NCBI GenBank assembly: GCA_002418985.1
Contig: DIFE01000151.1
Location: forward strand, 1-11,710
DNA from: Deltaproteobacteria bacterium UBA5756
GTDB lineage: Bacteria; Desulfobacterota; Syntrophorhabdia; Syntrophorhabdales; Syntrophorhabdaceae
Length of the DNA: 11,710 bases
Direction: 5' to 3'
Shown here in pieces: positions 1 to 6,439 of the stretch (the first letter of the stretch is position 1; every line of letters starts with the position of its first letter). The notes beneath the pieces were generated by a model that saw only the letters and a program-made list of their open reading frames with translations, was not told the DNA's origin and made no database searches. A program made the position numbers and the translations under genes.

Positions 1-159
1 CCCGCAAAAGCAAAACCGGCAGCAGCAAAACCGGCAGTAAAGAAAGCGCCGGCGAAAAAGGCAACCGCTGCAAAGGCAAAACCGGTAGCTTCAACAACGA
101 CAAAAAAGAAACCTGAGGCAAAGAAAGCGCCGGCGAAAAAGGCAACCGTGAAAAAATAA
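1..159 (+). CDS. Histone H1-like Lys/Ala/Pro-rich protein, C-terminal part (5' end outside window)
   Basis: An open frame runs from base 1 to a TAA at 157-159. The visible 52 residues are almost only Lys, Ala, Pro, Thr and Val, with repeated KKAPAKKAT-type units, which is the composition of bacterial histone H1-like (HctB/AlgP-like) tails. Such proteins are basic, probably disordered and thought to bind DNA; that role is inferred from composition only. A 29-base block at 39-67 recurs exactly at 120-148, so the repeat is also maintained at DNA level. The protein ends in KKATVKK with no Cys-rich domain, unlike its downstream neighbour, which starts 14 bases after this stop and shares nearly identical repeat DNA (1-32 versus 228-259). 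The missing N-terminus could hold another domain. Confidence 0.8.
   Translation, partial: PAKAKPAAAKPAVKKAPAKKATAAKAKPVASTTTKKKPEAKKAPAKKATVKK
39..148 (+). repeat. Two direct copies (29 bp) of an H1-tail coding repeat
   Basis: Bases 39-67 and 120-148 are identical over 29 bases and lie 81 bases (27 codons) apart in the same frame, each encoding a KKAPAKKAT block. The DNA identity, not only the amino-acid repeat, points to recent duplication by slippage or recombination within the gene. Confidence 0.85.
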
Positions 160-173
160 AAGAGGGGGTCCAC

Positions 174-467
174 ATGGCGACAAAAACTGCAGCCGCAAAA
201 GCTAAGCCGGTTGCGAAAAAGACAGCTCCCGCAAAAGCAAAACCGGCAGCGGCAAAACCTGTGAAAAAAACAGCTGCCGCGAAAGCCCCGGCGAAAGCTG
301 CTCCCGTGAAGGCGAAGCCGGCGGCAGCAAAAGCCGTAATCAAGAAGGGGACCAAATATTCATGCGGAGTCTGCGGTCTTGTTGTTTCCGTGGACACTGT
401 GTGCAATTGTGTCGATGTGTGCGATCTTGTTTGTTGTTCAAAACCGATGAAGGTCGCAAAGAAGTAA
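174..467 (+). CDS. Histone H1-like tail fused to a desulforedoxin-like Cys-rich domain
   Basis: This 97-residue protein has two parts. Residues 1-60 are Lys/Ala/Pro-rich H1-like tail, expected to bind DNA non-specifically. Residues 61-93 form a small Cys-rich domain starting YSCGVCGLVV and ending CCSKPMK. The CxxC near the start and the adjacent CC followed by a Pro-Met match the layout of desulforedoxin and of the N-terminal domain of desulfoferrodoxin, where four Cys bind one iron. Here the candidate ligands are C64, C67, C87 and C88. Three extra Cys (C77, C79, C83) sit between them, which is not usual for desulforedoxin, so zinc or a different site is also possible. The ATG at 174 has a strong GAGGGGG ribosome site at 162-168. 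The gene lies 14 bases after the upstream paralogue and was probably born by tandem duplication, sharing transcription with it. Metal binding and DNA binding are inferred. Confidence 0.85.
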   Translation: MATKTAAAKAKPVAKKTAPAKAKPAAAKPVKKTAAAKAPAKAAPVKAKPAAAKAVIKKGTKYSCGVCGLVVSVDTVCNCVDVCDLVCCSKPMKVAKK

Positions 468-484
468 GGGCCAGGAACTTCTGT

Positions 485-1117
485 CTATTTTTCTGTTTCA
501 CTATCTAAGGGTGCCGCATCGGTATTTTTTCGTGCGGAGGCAAGAGACGTGTCCTCCAGGGGATTCATGGTGATCTCCCGGACGAGTTCGCGCAGTTTTG
601 TGTAAATAGAATCGCAGTATCTTTGTGCCATGATGACGGTATCCTTGTCCCATTTATGCGCCCGTACAAACCTGATAAGTGCATCGGTATATTCGGAAAC
701 GACTTGGAGTTGCACCTCGACAAGCCCGGGATTCGAATAGTACATGACGGTTCTGTGGTATACGTCGGATATTCTGGCGCATTCGTGTTCCCACAATTTG
801 CTTCTTGACCGAAGCCCGAATACCTCGTTATCCAGTGATTCTATCCGGGCCTCGAGTTGGTCGATCGTCAGCATTTTGTCTTTGATGATACGTTCTCTTT
901 GCGCCCTTTCCTTCTCGAGATGGCGAATTGCGCTTGCGTATTCTTTCCTGACTTCCCGCCTGATGACAGTCTTGTTCTTTTTATAATGCGCGAGGACTTC
1001 GAGGGCTCTTTCTCTTATGCTTTCGAGTTCCCGCGTTGCCGACGTGCTGTCATTTCGTGACGCACAGCTGGTTCCGGGATTGCAATCCGGGCCGTGTTTT
1101 CCTCTCGCGTTATCCAC
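485..1117 (-). CDS. Coiled-coil protein of unknown function, coupled to the sigma-like gene
   Basis: I do not recognise a family. With the GTG start at 1117 the protein has 210 residues. Residues about 28-118 are rich in Lys, Arg, Glu and Leu with heptad-like spacing and predict a long helical coiled coil. Residues 119-183 look like further amphipathic helices (Tyr/Val/Arg-rich), and the last 27 residues are a polar tail. No signal peptide, membrane segment or HTH is apparent, so it should be cytoplasmic. The reading frame stays open upstream to an ATG at 1240, but that would overlap the sigma-like gene by 131 bases and the added segment reads like shadow sequence. The GTG at 1117 has a GGAG site 9 bases upstream and overlaps the preceding stop by 8 bases, typical of translational coupling. 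It may act as the partner (anti-sigma, activator or scaffold) of the upstream protein; that is inferred from arrangement only. Confidence 0.7.
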   Translation of the reverse strand: MDNARGKHGPDCNPGTSCASRNDSTSATRELESIRERALEVLAHYKKNKTVIRREVRKEYASAIRHLEKERAQRERIIKDKMLTIDQLEARIESLDNEVFGLRSRSKLWEHECARISDVYHRTVMYYSNPGLVEVQLQVVSEYTDALIRFVRAHKWDKDTVIMAQRYCDSIYTKLRELVREITMNPLEDTSLASARKNTDAAPLDSETEK

Positions 1118-1829
1118 CAGATCGGACTCCACGTATGCGATCGTCGATTTCGTCGGGCCATTCCGTATCTTCCGTGGTGCCGGGATCCGCGGAAGAATCA
1201 GGACTCTTATCGAGGATCCCATCGGACCAGCGGAATACATCGGAAAGATAGCATTGTCTCGATCTGATCACGTAGGTATGACCATCGGTCATGATGGATT
1301 TTTTTTTCACCAGAAATTGCTGGTAATTCAATACGCCCAAAAAGGCGTTGCTCCCATCATAGATTTCAACAAATTTGTCGGTGCACCCAATGGTGCGCTG
1401 AAAGACATTGCGTATGGACCACTCGAGGTAGGTGGAGAATTTCATGTCTATATGTTCTGCGTGATCGTACTTTACGAGTGCCTGAAAGACACCGAGCAGT
1501 CCTGTCTGCTGAAGATCATCCTCGTCGAAAATGGGGCTCAGTGCCTTGTACTTTTTTGCTATGGCCCTGATTTGCGGTCTGTAAAGTTCATAGAAGAGGA
1601 ACACGACTTTTTCATATCTGCTTTCGGATGCCTTTGCCCACGACTGCGACCACGCTCGATAGAGCTCATCGACCCTTTCGTTCCTGTCATATTTACTTCT
1701 GTTCGAAGGGATTCCGGACTTTACCGTTTCCACAATGGAAAGAGCGGTAACGCCGGGTTTGGCCGGCGCGTGCCTGAACTCGATTCCCGAACAGAGGGAC
1801 TCATCGCTGAGAGTTAGACTATCGGACAT
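1110..1829 (-). CDS. Sigma-70 region 2-like protein without recognisable region 4
   Basis: A 239-residue protein from the ATG at 1829. Residues about 75-146 resemble sigma-70 region 2, which binds the RNA polymerase beta' coiled coil and the -10 element. DEDDLQQTGLLGVFQALVKYD (101-121) matches the region 2.2 pattern, and FSTYLEWSIRNVFQRTI (131-147) matches regions 2.3-2.4 with the FSTY-x2-W core. What follows (about 148-208) is unlike an ECF linker, and no C-terminal HTH of region 4 is seen. The tail is strongly acidic (about 214-232). It could be a divergent sigma factor with a cryptic -35 reader, one half of a split sigma factor, or a regulator that borrowed the fold. A TTG two codons upstream (1835) is an alternative start; neither has a strong ribosome site. 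It heads a two-gene operon with the coiled-coil gene, which overlaps it by 8 bases. DNA here is more AT-rich than its neighbours, hinting at transfer. Confidence 0.75.
   Translation of the reverse strand: MSDSLTLSDESLCSGIEFRHAPAKPGVTALSIVETVKSGIPSNRSKYDRNERVDELYRAWSQSWAKASESRYEKVVFLFYELYRPQIRAIAKKYKALSPIFDEDDLQQTGLLGVFQALVKYDHAEHIDMKFSTYLEWSIRNVFQRTIGCTDKFVEIYDGSNAFLGVLNYQQFLVKKKSIMTDGHTYVIRSRQCYLSDVFRWSDGILDKSPDSSADPGTTEDTEWPDEIDDRIRGVRSGG
1115..1130 (-). promoter_or_regulatory. Ribosome binding site and coupled GTG start deciding the coiled-coil gene start
   Basis: On the minus strand GGAG (1130-1127) precedes GTG (1117-1115) by 9 bases. The GTG lies just before the TAA stop (1112-1110) of the upstream gene, so ribosomes finishing that gene can restart here. 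Confidence 0.6.
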
Positions 1830-1951
1830 ATTCAATACGTTTCAGCGTATGGTCGTGAAAAGGGAACTCGCGCTTGGAGCTTGTCCCTCGTAACAAACCA
1901 TAATCATTTTATCCTTATATTAATACTTCGAGCCGCCCCCGACTCGATAAT

Positions 1952-1981
1952 AACATACCTGTCCATTACGAATGTTGTCAA
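1952..1981 (-). promoter_or_regulatory. Sigma-70-type promoter for the sigma-like/coiled-coil operon
   Basis: On the minus strand a perfect TTGACA (1981-1976) is followed after 18 bases by TATGTT (1957-1952). This would give a leader of about 115 bases before the ATG at 1829. The -35 is ideal, the -10 moderate, and the site sits in the divergent intergenic region. Confidence 0.55.
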
Positions 1982-2017
1982 CAGAATTATACATTTCTAA
2001 ACGACTCGCTTATGATG

Positions 2018-2046
2018 TTTACCCCCGCCTCATTTTTCGCTATGAT
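2018..2046 (+). promoter_or_regulatory. Sigma-70-type promoter for the Cys-rich secreted protein gene
   Basis: TTTACC (2018-2023), a 17-base spacer and TATGAT (2041-2046) lie just upstream of the ribosome site. Transcription would begin near 2053, about 25 bases before the ATG at 2078. This also excludes the upstream in-frame ATG at 2012 as the true start. It diverges from the minus-strand promoter at 1952-1981. Confidence 0.55.
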
Positions 2047-2064
2047 GGTGATGACAAAAATCAA

Positions 2065-2072
2065 CTGGAGGA
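2065..2072 (+). promoter_or_regulatory. Ribosome binding site deciding the start at 2078
   Basis: CTGGAGGA is a strong Shine-Dalgarno sequence ending 5 bases before the ATG at 2078. The upstream in-frame ATGs (from 2012) have no such site and would add a non-signal-like extension. Confidence 0.75.
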
Positions 2073-2077
2073 CAATC

Positions 2078-2821
2078 ATGGAGCGATGTTTTCTCATGCG
2101 GGCCTGTATTCTTTTTTCGATACTTTGTCTGTATTCCGGCGATGGTGCCGCGGAGGAAAAAAACGCGGCCCGTCCCTGCGGGCCGACAATGAAAGCCGAG
2201 AGCCTCAAGGGTCTCATCGGCGAAATAGGCGGCCTGAAGTGGGATTACTCAGGACCATACAGCACGGGGAGTTCGGGCGTCTCCGCTGACATTGATGTGC
2301 CGGGATCTCTGTCGCTCAGCGCTCAGGACATACCCGTGCCGGCGTCGTGCCTCAAACGCGATGACTGTCGTCATGCACCGGTGATGGTAATTCCGAAAGG
2401 CTTCAAAGGTATAACGTGCACGCAGACAGAGAATCTCCTCGGGGTGGATCACTGTACAGCCGCGAGGTTGTCGGGAACGACCTTTCGTCTGCGCGGCAAG
2501 ATGATGGACACTCATCCGTGGAAATGGAATTTCGTACCTGTTCTTGAGTTTCTCGCGCCATGCTCCGACCCGTGCAAGCCGGGAGAGTTTCGATGCTCGT
2601 CAGACAACACGTGTCGGACGGGTTTCAACGGATATTGCAGAAACTGCCTTGAGTTTCCCGCAAAGAACTGCGCCTGTCTCAATGAAAAAGGACCCCTGCC
2701 CGAGGGGACCGGATGCACCTGGTTTATTTCCGGTGATGTCATCTGCTCCGGCGCGTGCCGCAAGGGCGAATGCGTCATCCCCGACGCGCCTTCCGCCGAT
2801 TGCGGTCCCTGCTGCAGGTGA
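2078..2821 (+). CDS. Exported cysteine-rich protein of unknown function
   Basis: A 247-residue protein. Residues 1-25 look like a Sec signal peptide (MERCFLMRAC start, hydrophobic core about 8-20, probable cleavage near GAA-EEK); there is no convincing lipobox. The mature part has 20 Cys. Five are spread over residues 34-126, and fifteen are packed into residues 162-246, in spacings such as CxxxC, CxxC, CxC and a final CxxCC. This Cys-rich module, with stretches like GDVICSGAC and FRCSSDNTC, recalls small disulfide-knotted extracellular modules, but I cannot assign it to a named family. An even Cys count fits ten disulfides in an oxidising compartment. The middle region (about 85-160) looks like a compact beta-rich domain. 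It is a single-gene unit with its own promoter, convergent with the anti-sigma gene 23 bases away. Location (periplasm, surface or secreted) is inferred from the signal peptide. Confidence 0.8.
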   Translation: MERCFLMRACILFSILCLYSGDGAAEEKNAARPCGPTMKAESLKGLIGEIGGLKWDYSGPYSTGSSGVSADIDVPGSLSLSAQDIPVPASCLKRDDCRHAPVMVIPKGFKGITCTQTENLLGVDHCTAARLSGTTFRLRGKMMDTHPWKWNFVPVLEFLAPCSDPCKPGEFRCSSDNTCRTGFNGYCRNCLEFPAKNCACLNEKGPLPEGTGCTWFISGDVICSGACRKGECVIPDAPSADCGPCCR

Positions 2822-2844
2822 CATCCTGCCGGCTGACCGGTCCG

Positions 2845-3945
2845 TCACTTTTGTACAGGTTTGCTCTCGTCGCCGTCGGCTGTTTTCCTGATCACGATCT
2901 CAATCATGGCCGACTTTACGTCGGTCCTGAGGACGCTGTCGCCTTCATCTATGACAGCGATTTCTTTGAGCCGTTTTTTGAGTTCTGACAGGACGTCGGC
3001 ATCTATCCATCCTGAAATTATCGAGTCCCGGCCGCTTTTCTTTTCGTCAATCCGGGAACCGCCGAGGGAGAGCAGTATCGCCCGCACCTCCCGCGCAGTT
3101 TCCGGAGGGTTTGCGGACAGCACGGTGATCCGGCTTTGCACATTCTCTTGTGCGCCGGAACGAGGCGGCGGCAATGCGCCTGGCTCTCCTGCCCTGCCCG
3201 TCCCTTCCCTCACGGCCATTCCCCTGGTCTTGAACTTCCCGGCTTTATTTAATGACTCAGCCGGCGCTGCCTTTGAAAGGGACAGGGCATCATCGGCACG
3301 CCCTTCGGGGACAATGGCCTTTCCCGGAGGCGACTCCTGAGGCCGCGGCGCGCTTTCGTGTATGGAAGCAGGAGATGGCTCCGCCATTTTATCGGCATAT
3401 GCCGGTTCCGATGGTGCCGGTGCTGCTTCCTGCCGCGGCATTGCCTTTTTCTGTGCCGCACCTTCCGTTGCCGAACGATCCCGGGTACCGGCCGGGGACT
3501 TTCTGATATCATCGGCGGCCGCCTTGTTCGTTTCGGAGGGGGATTGGGTTCCCGACACCTGTGGCGCGGGTACCGGATGCTCCATATCAGCCATTTCGGG
3601 CAGGGTGGATTTATAAAGATATACCGACAGGGCGACGACAAAAACAGTTGTCAGCGCCTGCACGGGAATTTTTATATGGAGGGGGAAAAACAATCGCCGG
3701 AAGAAACCCTCTTTTTGCGCATGCCCTTCGTGGATTTGCGCCATTATCTTTTCCGTCAGCCAGGGCGGCGGATCGACCTCGACCATTCCGGCGAGTATCT
3801 TCTTCGTCTTTCGAAGGTCCTCCAGGGTGTGCCGGCAATGAGGGCAGGCGGAAAGATGTTCCTCGAGGGCCTTCTTTTCCTTCTCGTCGAGAAAATCTTC
3901 GAGGTAGGCGCCCAGCCGCTCTTCCATGTCGCCGCATCGTGTCAT
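2845..3945 (-). CDS. Membrane anti-sigma factor with zinc-finger (ZAS/zf-HC2) domain
   Basis: A 366-residue single-pass membrane protein that should hold the adjacent ECF sigma factor inactive. Residues 1-50 form the anti-sigma domain with the zinc signature H30-x3-C34-x2-C37. One membrane helix follows at about 93-111 (IPVQALTTVFVVALSVYLY). Residues about 120-265 are a Pro/Ala/Ser-rich, low-complexity region expected in the periplasm. A folded C-terminal domain (about 269-356) has alternating beta and alpha pattern; the architecture matches what I recall as zf-HC2 plus DUF2275, and it is the likely sensor. The ATG overlaps the stop of the sigma gene as ATGA (3945-3942), so the two are translated as a coupled pair. 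Release probably needs regulated proteolysis or a conformational change, as known for ZAS proteins; the signal is unknown. Confidence 0.9.
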   Translation of the reverse strand: MTRCGDMEERLGAYLEDFLDEKEKKALEEHLSACPHCRHTLEDLRKTKKILAGMVEVDPPPWLTEKIMAQIHEGHAQKEGFFRRLFFPLHIKIPVQALTTVFVVALSVYLYKSTLPEMADMEHPVPAPQVSGTQSPSETNKAAADDIRKSPAGTRDRSATEGAAQKKAMPRQEAAPAPSEPAYADKMAEPSPASIHESAPRPQESPPGKAIVPEGRADDALSLSKAAPAESLNKAGKFKTRGMAVREGTGRAGEPGALPPPRSGAQENVQSRITVLSANPPETAREVRAILLSLGGSRIDEKKSGRDSIISGWIDADVLSELKKRLKEIAVIDEGDSVLRTDVKSAMIEIVIRKTADGDESKPVQK

Positions 3946-4637
3946 AGGTCACCGAACACTTTCTTGAGGCTGTCCTTGAGGGCGCATCGCGCCCTGGAAA
4001 GTCTCGATTTTACCGTACCGTCCGGTATGCCGAGCATCTGTGTGATCTCCTCGTAGGAGAATCCCTGGATATCTCGCAGAACGAGTATTTCCCGGTGTTC
4101 TTTTTCAAGTTCGTTGATGCAGCCCTGGACCTTTTCCTGGGTCTCTTTTTGCATAAGAAGGTCGACGGCCGAACTGTCTTGCGACGGTGGATCCATGGCA
4201 GGACCGTCCTTGCCTCCCGGCGGCGGATCATCAAGGCTCACGGGTTCATGGTAGGCCTTGCTGCCGGTGTGCCGCACCCGGTTCTTCGCATGGTTTACGA
4301 CGATGCCGTAGAGCCAGGTTGAAAATTTCGCCTCACCGCGGAATTTCTTTATCGTTCTGTAGGCGGAAAGAAATGCCTCCTGCACAACGTCAGCCGCGTC
4401 TTCGTAATCGCCGGTCATGCGGTAAGCGATATTGAACATTCTCTTCTGGTGTCGTCTCACAAGGACCTCGAAAGCGGCCGGTTCGCCGCCCTGGCACAAG
4501 GAAACGTATTGTGAATCCTCATCCCTGTTTTCCGGGCGGTGTGTCTCTTCAGTATGAGACAGCCGCAGGGGAGACTTTGTTCCCTCCCTGAAGATCAGGT
4601 GTGCCATGCTGCGCCATATGATTGTAATAGTTTCCAT
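3942..4637 (-). CDS. ECF sigma factor, RpoE-like
   Basis: A 231-residue ECF sigma factor that directs RNA polymerase to stress or envelope promoters. Region 2 spans about 52-122, with the helix DYEDAADVVQEAFLSAY and the -10 reading segment FSTWLYGIVVNHAKNR. Region 4 spans about 166-226, with the HTH GFSYEEITQMLGIPDGTVKSR that reads the -35. An acidic Pro/Gly-rich linker joins them. The gene overlaps the anti-sigma gene by 4 bases (ATGA). The start at 4637 gives an N-terminal extension of roughly 40 residues compared with typical ECF proteins. The next ATG (4607) has no ribosome site either, so the start is uncertain. Two promoter candidates lie upstream, one of ECF type, consistent with autoregulation. 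Confidence 0.93.
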   Translation of the reverse strand: METITIIWRSMAHLIFREGTKSPLRLSHTEETHRPENRDEDSQYVSLCQGGEPAAFEVLVRRHQKRMFNIAYRMTGDYEDAADVVQEAFLSAYRTIKKFRGEAKFSTWLYGIVVNHAKNRVRHTGSKAYHEPVSLDDPPPGGKDGPAMDPPSQDSSAVDLLMQKETQEKVQGCINELEKEHREILVLRDIQGFSYEEITQMLGIPDGTVKSRLSRARCALKDSLKKVFGDL

Positions 4638-4670
4638 CCAGCCACTCTGATATCAAGAGAATTCCCTGAT

Positions 4671-4699
4671 GTTTTACAGCACTACGGGGCTGATTGCAA
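4671..4699 (-). promoter_or_regulatory. Sigma-70-type promoter for the ECF sigma operon
   Basis: On the minus strand TTGCAA (4699-4694), 17 bases, then TAAAAC (4676-4671), about 34 bases upstream of the ATG at 4637. Each hexamer has 4-5 consensus positions. It could provide basal expression of the sigma/anti-sigma pair. Confidence 0.4.
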
Positions 4700-4731
4700 A
4701 GAAAAAAGAAACCGGCGCGAGGCGGGGAGGT

Positions 4732-4759
4732 GTTGAAATCTTAAGAGAATACCCGTTCC
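4732..4759 (-). promoter_or_regulatory. ECF-type promoter candidate, possible sigma autoregulation
   Basis: On the minus strand GGAACGG (4759-4753), a 16-base spacer and TCAAC (4736-4732) resemble the RpoE-type consensus GGAACTT-N16-TCAAA/TCTGA. The site lies about 95 bases upstream of the ECF sigma gene and points towards it. Confidence 0.4.
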
Positions 4760-4769
4760 GTCCGATCAT

Positions 4770-5702
4770 ATGTTTACCGGCGAAATAGATCCTGCCGGAA
4801 TCCCGATCGGTATGGTGACAGTGATAACTGATTTTGCGAAGAAGCTCGAGACGGTCATCAATTTCATTCCTCCCATTCCGGTAGTCATCATGGAACTGCT
4901 CCATGCGTTGGATGACGAGAATACGAATATGAACACCATCGCCAGGATCATAGCAAAAGATCCACCCATGAGCATGAACGTCCTGAAAGTCGCCAATTCA
5001 GCCTTCTACCGCCTGGCCAACAAGGTGGCCACCGTTGACCACGCAGTAAGCATGCTCGGGGTAAAAGAGATAGGAATGATCTGTGTCTCCTGTGGAGCAT
5101 ATCAGGCGTTGAAACCGCCTGCAAACGCAGGAACATTCGATCTTCAGGAATTCTGGAAACATTCCGTCGCGACGGGTGTCATCGCTAAAAAGATCTGCCG
5201 GGAGCTGGCCGTGGGTGACAGGAACACGATCTATTTCGGTGGCCTCCTTCACGATATCGGCAAGATCGTCCTCGACCGTTTCGCCCACGAAGTATACAGG
5301 ATCGTCATGCAGGTCACCCACGAGGAATGCCTGCCGATGATCGAGGCCGAGAAAAGGATCATCGGCGAATCGCACGACAGCATCGGCGGACTCATAATGG
5401 AGAGGTGGAGGTTTCCCGTTGCCCTGGTGGATGTGACACGATATCACCACAGTGTTTCCCGGTGCCCCGAACTGACCCGTCCCACTGTGGCCGTGTGCGC
5501 CCTCGCCGATGAGCTGGCGCGGATCAGGTGTTTTGGTTTCGGCGGTGATAAAAGCGGTATCGTTCTTACCGAGACGGAGGCCTTTCGCGTCCTGTCGGAG
5601 GTTTCCCCGGCCGCTTCCTCCGTCGATGTCTTCAGACTGATCTGCGATCTTGAAGCCGCGGACGATGAGATTGTTGAGATGGAACGGATACTCACGGGAT
5701 AA
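4770..5702 (+). CDS. HDOD-domain signalling protein
   Basis: A 310-residue soluble protein carrying an HDOD domain over about 30-235, as in many one-domain signalling and regulatory proteins of Gram-negative bacteria. The N-terminal helical part has PPIPVVIMELLHAL and the KDPPMSMNVLKVANSAFY motif typical of the family. HD-superfamily metal-site residues appear to be retained: H131 in EFWKHSVATG, H161-D162 in LLHDIGK, H202 in SHDSIGG and H226-H227 in RYHHS. There is also a later ALADELAR motif. Many HDOD proteins lack proven enzyme activity, so phosphodiesterase function is not assumed. A roughly 75-residue C-terminal tail has no assigned domain. The ATG at 4770 has no good ribosome site; the in-frame ATG at 4812 is an alternative that would keep the whole domain. 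It is divergent from the ECF sigma gene. Confidence 0.9.
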   Translation: MFTGEIDPAGIPIGMVTVITDFAKKLETVINFIPPIPVVIMELLHALDDENTNMNTIARIIAKDPPMSMNVLKVANSAFYRLANKVATVDHAVSMLGVKEIGMICVSCGAYQALKPPANAGTFDLQEFWKHSVATGVIAKKICRELAVGDRNTIYFGGLLHDIGKIVLDRFAHEVYRIVMQVTHEECLPMIEAEKRIIGESHDSIGGLIMERWRFPVALVDVTRYHHSVSRCPELTRPTVAVCALADELARIRCFGFGGDKSGIVLTETEAFRVLSEVSPAASSVDVFRLICDLEAADDEIVEMERILTG

Positions 5703-5766
5703 AGAATGCCCCATGTTTCGAATTCAACCCACAACCCTCTTTACTCGTGCAAAACGGGATTCCGCG

Positions 5767-5775
5767 TGATATAAT
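5767..5775 (+). promoter_or_regulatory. Extended -10 promoter for the TPR lipoprotein gene
   Basis: TGATATAAT (5767-5775) contains a perfect TATAAT with the upstream TG of an extended -10 element. No good -35 hexamer is seen at 16-18 bases. The start of transcription would lie near 5782, just before the CAGGAGAG ribosome site (5793-5800). Confidence 0.6.
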
Positions 5776-5807
5776 CGCCCTTAAATAACTCACAGGAGAG
5801 ACACGCT

Positions 5808-6347
5808 ATGGCGATCCGATCAGGAAGAATGGAGAGAATCTTATTATGCTCCGGCAAATACTTCGTGCTGGCCGCCCTCGTGTTCCTTTGCGCCTGCAAC
5901 GTTTCCTATCTCGAAAAATTCGGGGAATTTGACACGGCTCAGGGAAATTACGAGGAAGCCCTGAAGGATTACAGCAAGGCTATCCGTTACAATCCGAAAA
6001 ATCCGGAACCCCATGCCGCGCGCGGCTATGTTTATCAGAAGATGGGAAGACACGATGAGGCTATCGCTGATTATACGAAAGCGATCGAACTCGATCCGAC
6101 GGATGACGAGCTTTATCTTATTCGTGGTGTCGCTTACTCGCTGAAGGGCAACCAGGACCAGGCCATAGTCGACTACTCGAAGGCCATAGAGATAGATTCG
6201 CGCAATGCCGATGCTTATTTTAACCGTGCCCAGGCATACGAAGCCAAAGGTAACGCCGAACAGGCGGTAAAAGACTACCAGGGAGCGGCCCGTCTCGGCA
6301 GCTCCCGTGCCCAGGGCGTGCTCATGGGCAGGAAGATAGCCTGGTAG
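5808..6347 (+). CDS. TPR-repeat lipoprotein
   Basis: A 179-residue protein with an N-terminal signal (hydrophobic 18-29) ending in the lipobox-like LCAC, which makes C30 the probable lipid-modified residue. Asn at the next position would favour outer-membrane sorting if the Lol rule holds here. About four tetratricopeptide repeats follow (about 33-66, 67-100, 101-134, 135-168), with the usual A-x2-DYSKAIE-x-D/NP pattern. They should form a helical groove for binding a partner protein in the periplasm; the partner is not evident. The ATG at 5808 has a clear CAGGAGAG site, and an internal ATG (residue 8) is less favourable. The gene has its own promoter and is closed by a strong terminator, so it is a single-gene unit. 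Confidence 0.9.
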   Translation: MAIRSGRMERILLCSGKYFVLAALVFLCACNVSYLEKFGEFDTAQGNYEEALKDYSKAIRYNPKNPEPHAARGYVYQKMGRHDEAIADYTKAIELDPTDDELYLIRGVAYSLKGNQDQAIVDYSKAIEIDSRNADAYFNRAQAYEAKGNAEQAVKDYQGAARLGSSRAQGVLMGRKIAW

Positions 6348-6389
6348 CGAACGGCACCCGATGATAGAGGAGCCGGGAACTCGTCCTTT

Positions 6390-6424
6390 ATAGGTCCTAT
6401 AAGTCGTATAGGACCTATTTTTTT
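6390..6424 (+). terminator. Rho-independent terminator after the TPR gene
   Basis: A perfect 12-bp stem (ATAGGTCCTATA at 6390-6401 pairing with 6407-6418) with a 5-base loop AGTCG runs directly into a run of seven T (6418-6424). It isolates the VIT-vWA gene from upstream transcription. Confidence 0.93.
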
Positions 6425-6439
6425 CCCAGGGCTTTTTTC

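Noticed and set aside
474..498. GGAACTT at 474-480 as a third ECF promoter
   Set aside because: It lies between convergent genes, would run antisense into the coiled-coil gene and has no good -10. Such a 7-mer is expected about once by chance in both strands of this window.
1118..1240. ATG start at 1240 for the coiled-coil gene
   Set aside because: It would overlap the sigma-like gene by 131 bases, and the extra residues look like out-of-frame sequence. The GTG at 1117 has a ribosome site and a coupled overlap. A frameshift joining the two genes was considered but is not needed.
1017..1817. Long plus-strand reading frame (266 codons) opposite the sigma-like gene
   Set aside because: The minus strand encodes a recognisable sigma region 2 and a coiled-coil protein over the same bases. 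The plus-strand product has no domain, and its start lies inside the coiled-coil gene without a ribosome site.
2012..2077. Upstream ATG starts for the Cys-rich secreted protein
   Set aside because: The predicted -35/-10 elements (2018-2046) lie within this stretch, and only the ATG at 2078 has a ribosome site and yields a proper signal peptide.
4998..5714. Minus-strand reading frame (238 codons) opposite the HDOD gene
   Set aside because: It is a shadow of the HDOD gene, whose motifs are clear on the plus strand. Similar shadows over the VIT-vWA gene (6789-7478, 8310-8930) and the CNT gene (9640-10134) were dropped for the same reason.
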